Assembly (NCBI GenBank): GCA_015494185.1
Contig: WGBT01000337.1
Coordinates: 1 to 7,297 of the forward strand
Direction of reading: 5' to 3'
Length of the DNA stretch: 7,297 nt
DNA from: Hyphomicrobiales bacterium
GTDB taxonomy: Bacteria; Pseudomonadota; Alphaproteobacteria; Rhizobiales; S144-35
The stretch's first letter is position 1. Each line of letters opens with the position of its first letter. The translations under genes were made by a program, and so were the position numbers. The notes beneath the pieces were generated by a model that did no database searches, was not told the DNA's origin, and worked only from the letters and a program-made list of their open reading frames with translations. Shown here one piece after another: positions 5,424 through 7,297 of this stretch.

Positions 5424-6713
5424 TTATTCGCTCAGCCGGGTGATTTGTGCGCCGCAGCGTTCAAGTTTTTGCTCCAGACGTTCAAAGCCGCGGTCGAGAT
5501 GATAGACCCGGTTGATGATGGTATCGCCTTGGGCCATCAGTCCGCCGATAACCAGCGAGGCCGACGCGCGCAAGTCGGTGGCCATCACCTGGGCGCCACG
5601 GAGTTGCGGCACACCGGTGATTGTTGCGGTATCCCCTTCAAGAGAGATTTTGGCGCCAAGCCGGGCCAGTTCTTGCACATGCATGAAACGGTTTTCAAAA
5701 ATCGTCTCCCGAATGCGTGAACGGCCGGGCACCCGGGTCATCAGCGCCATCAGCTGGGCCTGCAAATCTGTCGGGAAACCGGGATAGGGGCGGGTTTCGA
5801 CATCGACCGGTTGTAAATCCTGACCGTTTTTGGCGACCTTGATGCCGTGATTGGTTCGCTCGATGCTCACCCCGGCTTTTTCCAAGACATCGAGGGCTTC
5901 TTCCAGAAGATCGGCCCGCGCTCCTTCCAGCAAGACTTCACCGCCGGTTGCGGCCACCGCCATGGCATAGGTGCCGGTTTCGATGCGGTCTGGCAGCACC
6001 GTGTGCACGGCCCCTTCCAAATAGGGCACCCCTTCGATTCGCAAAGTGGCGGTATTGATCCCATCGATCTTGGCTCCCATTTTGACCAGACAATTGGCAA
6101 CATCACCAATTTCCGGCTCCCGCGCGGCGTTTTCGATCAGGGTTTCACCTTTTGCCAAAACCGCGGCCATCAAAACGTTATGGGTGGCGCCAACGGAAAC
6201 TTTGGGGAAAATGATATGCCCGCCGGTAAGACCGCCTGGGGCTTTGGCGACCACATAGCCATCTTCGAGGTCGATTTGCGCACCAAGCGCCCGCAAGCCG
6301 TCAAGATGCAGATCGACCGGACGGGTGCCAATGGCACAACCGCCAGGCAGGGACACCCGCGCCTCGTGGCAGCGTGCCAAAAGGGGCCCCAGAACCCAGA
6401 AACTGGCGCGCATCTTTGAAACCATTTCATAAGGGGCGGTGGTATCGACGATATCACGGGCGGTCAGATGGAAGGTTTCCCCTTGCATTTCAGCCTGTCC
6501 GGGGCGTTTTCCGGCGATTGAGAAATCAACCCCATGATTGCGCAGAATGCGGCCGAGATTCATCACATCCGCCAAATTGGGCACATTTTTCAAGGTCAGG
6601 CGGTCCGGGGTCAAAAGGGCTGCAATCATCAGCGGCAGCGCGGCATTTTTGGCGCCTGAAATTGGGATGGTTCCGTTCAAACGTTGGCCGCCGGTAATCT
6701 TGATCCTGTCCAT
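5424..6713 (-). CDS. murA: UDP-N-acetylglucosamine 1-carboxyvinyltransferase MurA
   Basis: Transfers the enolpyruvyl group of phosphoenolpyruvate to UDP-GlcNAc, the first committed step of peptidoglycan synthesis, in the cytosol. The 429-residue protein is about ten longer than E. coli MurA, and conserved sites sit at a constant offset of 11. These are C126 in PGGCAIGTRPVD (E. coli C115, the cysteine attacked by fosfomycin), D316 in FPTDLQAQ (D305), and R408 in HLDRGFERLE (R397). K22-N23 in GAKNAALP is the N-terminal substrate-binding site. Having the cysteine rather than aspartate predicts fosfomycin sensitivity at the target level. GGGGAAGA at 6721-6728 (minus strand), seven bases before the ATG, supports the start. 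A 59-codon gene ends 19 bp upstream on the same strand, suggesting a shared transcript. The 3' end converges on the ClC gene. Confidence 0.98.
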   Translation of the reverse strand: MDRIKITGGQRLNGTIPISGAKNAALPLMIAALLTPDRLTLKNVPNLADVMNLGRILRNHGVDFSIAGKRPGQAEMQGETFHLTARDIVDTTAPYEMVSKMRASFWVLGPLLARCHEARVSLPGGCAIGTRPVDLHLDGLRALGAQIDLEDGYVVAKAPGGLTGGHIIFPKVSVGATHNVLMAAVLAKGETLIENAAREPEIGDVANCLVKMGAKIDGINTATLRIEGVPYLEGAVHTVLPDRIETGTYAMAVAATGGEVLLEGARADLLEEALDVLEKAGVSIERTNHGIKVAKNGQDLQPVDVETRPYPGFPTDLQAQLMALMTRVPGRSRIRETIFENRFMHVQELARLGAKISLEGDTATITGVPQLRGAQVMATDLRASASLVIGGLMAQGDTIINRVYHLDRGFERLEQKLERCGAQITRLSE

Positions 6714-6732
6714 GTTTCAATCTTCCCCGTTT

Positions 6733-6912
6733 TTATCCCCGGTCCGTGATGTTGCTCGACTTGTTTTCCCCCTTATTGCGGGCGCGTTTTTGGGATTTAC
6801 GTTTGCGTAAATTGGCACGCAATTCTTCTGCTAAGCGTTCGGCCCGCTCCTGCGCGGCCTTGTTTTTAGGGTGCCCGCTTGCTGAGGGTTTTTGTTCTGA
6901 AGTGCTGTTCAT
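6733..6912 (-). CDS. Small basic helical protein upstream of murA, function unknown
   Basis: A 59-codon frame on the minus strand, ATG at 6912-6910 and TAA at 6735-6733. The product starts MNSTSEQKPSASGHPKNK, then a charged helix with AAQERAERLAEELRANLRKR, then a Lys/Arg-rich tail (KSQKRARNK). It has no signal peptide and no membrane segment. I recall similar short proteins with an 'RLA..LR.NL.RRK.Q.RAR' pattern next to murA in alphaproteobacteria, but no function is known to me. The 19-bp gap to murA and its strand favour co-expression. No good Shine-Dalgarno sequence precedes the ATG, an in-frame TGA lies a short way upstream, and no other start codon intervenes, so this ATG or a leaderless transcript is likely. 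The high basic content would allow nucleic acid or ribosome binding, which is a guess. Confidence 0.72.
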   Translation of the reverse strand: MNSTSEQKPSASGHPKNKAAQERAERLAEELRANLRKRKSQKRARNKGENKSSNITDRG

Positions 6913-7099
6913 AGTCTGATTTGGGTTAAAAAAATCACTTCATTCTTCATGGGCTTTTCAAGAGCAAAAATTGGGCATTTTTCCCGCTTTTCCGCTGCCT
7001 TTCCGCTCCTGACGCAGCCAGATCTGCCCTGGCTTTCCATGATGAGACACTGGCATTTTCCCAAACTTTGTCAAGGGTGAAACCGCTTCGCGGCCGCTG
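6913..7099. other. Non-coding stretch upstream of the murA unit
   Basis: About 190 bp without a convincing gene. On the minus strand, TTGACA (7069-7074) resembles a -35 box, but nothing close to TATAAT follows at 16-18 bp, so a promoter for the murA unit is only a possibility. Two copies of tttccgct (6989-6996, 7000-7007), with a third degenerate copy at 6981-6988, are spaced about one helical turn. A dyad at 7084-7105 has arms cgctt/aagcg around a central gcggccgc and runs into the first tandem repeat. Confidence 0.45.
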
Positions 7100-7297
7100 C
7101 AAGCGAACGTGGAGTGGCGGGCGCTCCGCAGGCGAGAGGCACGACGGGGACTTAAAACAAGCGAACGTGGAGTGGCGGGAGCCCCGCAGGCGAAGAGGCA
7201 CGACGGGGGCTTAAAACAAGCGAGCGTGGAGTGGCGGGAGCCCCGCGGGCGAGAGGCACGACGGGGGCTTAAAACAAGCGAGCGTGGAGTGCGGTGA
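7100..7297 (+). repeat. Tandem array of a 58-bp non-coding repeat (three copies plus a partial)
   Basis: Copies lie at 7100-7157 (58 bp), 7158-7216 (59 bp, one extra A), 7217-7274 (58 bp) and 7275-7297 (partial, cut by the window end). Each begins caagcga, passes through gtggagtggcggg, and ends with cttaaaa. The inner part forms a perfect stem GCGGG/CCCGC with an AGC loop in copies 2 and 3; copy 1 keeps it with a G-T wobble. In copy 2 an alternative longer-range stem, AGCCCC (7180-7185) with GGGGCT (7206-7211), is possible, and copy 3 has the same bases. Copies 1 and 2 share gaacgtgg, while copies 3 and 4 share gagcgtgg. The unit is not a multiple of three, so a conserved protein repeat is unlikely. 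The array may continue beyond the window. Confidence 0.85.

Noticed and set aside
5847..6419. 190-codon open frame on the plus strand
   Set aside because: It lies wholly inside murA on the opposite strand, shows no motif and reads like a complementary-frame shadow.
6947..7201. 84-codon minus-strand frame upstream of the murA unit
   Set aside because: It runs from the tandem repeats into intergenic sequence, has no motif and no convincing ribosome binding site.
7109..7297. Plus-strand frame through the tandem repeats
   Set aside because: The 58/59-bp unit changes frame at each copy, so the peptide does not repeat cleanly. It has no start signal and looks like read-through of GC-rich repeats.
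7100..7297. CRISPR array
   Set aside because: Units are contiguous and near-identical over their full length, with no variable spacers and no cas gene nearby.

Overview
The window looks like chromosomal DNA of an alphaproteobacterium, probably a marine or aquatic one. The inference rests on the style of the proteins: an alphaproteobacterial-type SufE, a bacterial voltage-gated sodium channel, and a small basic protein of a kind I associate with the gene upstream of murA in that class. It is moderately GC-rich with compact intergenic gaps. The genus cannot be fixed from the sequence alone. No transposase, phage gene, tRNA, rRNA or CRISPR array is visible.

Left part, plus strand (1-2378): three housekeeping-type genes follow each other with gaps of about 100 bp. 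They are an AlkB-family DNA/RNA demethylase (62-766), the sulfur-transfer protein SufE (873-1319) and a calcineurin-like metallophosphoesterase (1422-2378). No strong terminator or promoter separates them, so cotranscription is possible but unproven.

Centre, plus strand (2379-5289): an AT-rich leader with an imperfect 14-bp tandem repeat precedes a complete BacNav-type voltage-gated sodium channel gene (TLESWS filter, four S4 arginines, C-terminal coiled coil). Only three bases after its stop codon begins a ClC-family chloride channel or transporter with an unusual set of key residues and a single CBS-like tail. The tight pairing suggests one mRNA and a joint role in electrical or ionic homeostasis. 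This pair is the most interesting biology in the window.

Right part, minus strand (5290-6912): murA (UDP-GlcNAc enolpyruvyl transferase, first step of peptidoglycan synthesis) converges on the ClC gene. The 134-bp gap between them holds two inverted repeats. A 59-codon gene for a basic, helical protein lies 19 bp upstream of murA, probably as the first gene of the murA transcript.

Right edge (6913-7297): about 190 bp of non-coding DNA is followed by a tandem array of a 58-bp unit, three copies plus a partial fourth reaching the window end. The units carry conserved dyad symmetry and do not keep a reading frame. Short in-frame or intergenic direct duplications of 9-18 bp recur throughout the window.
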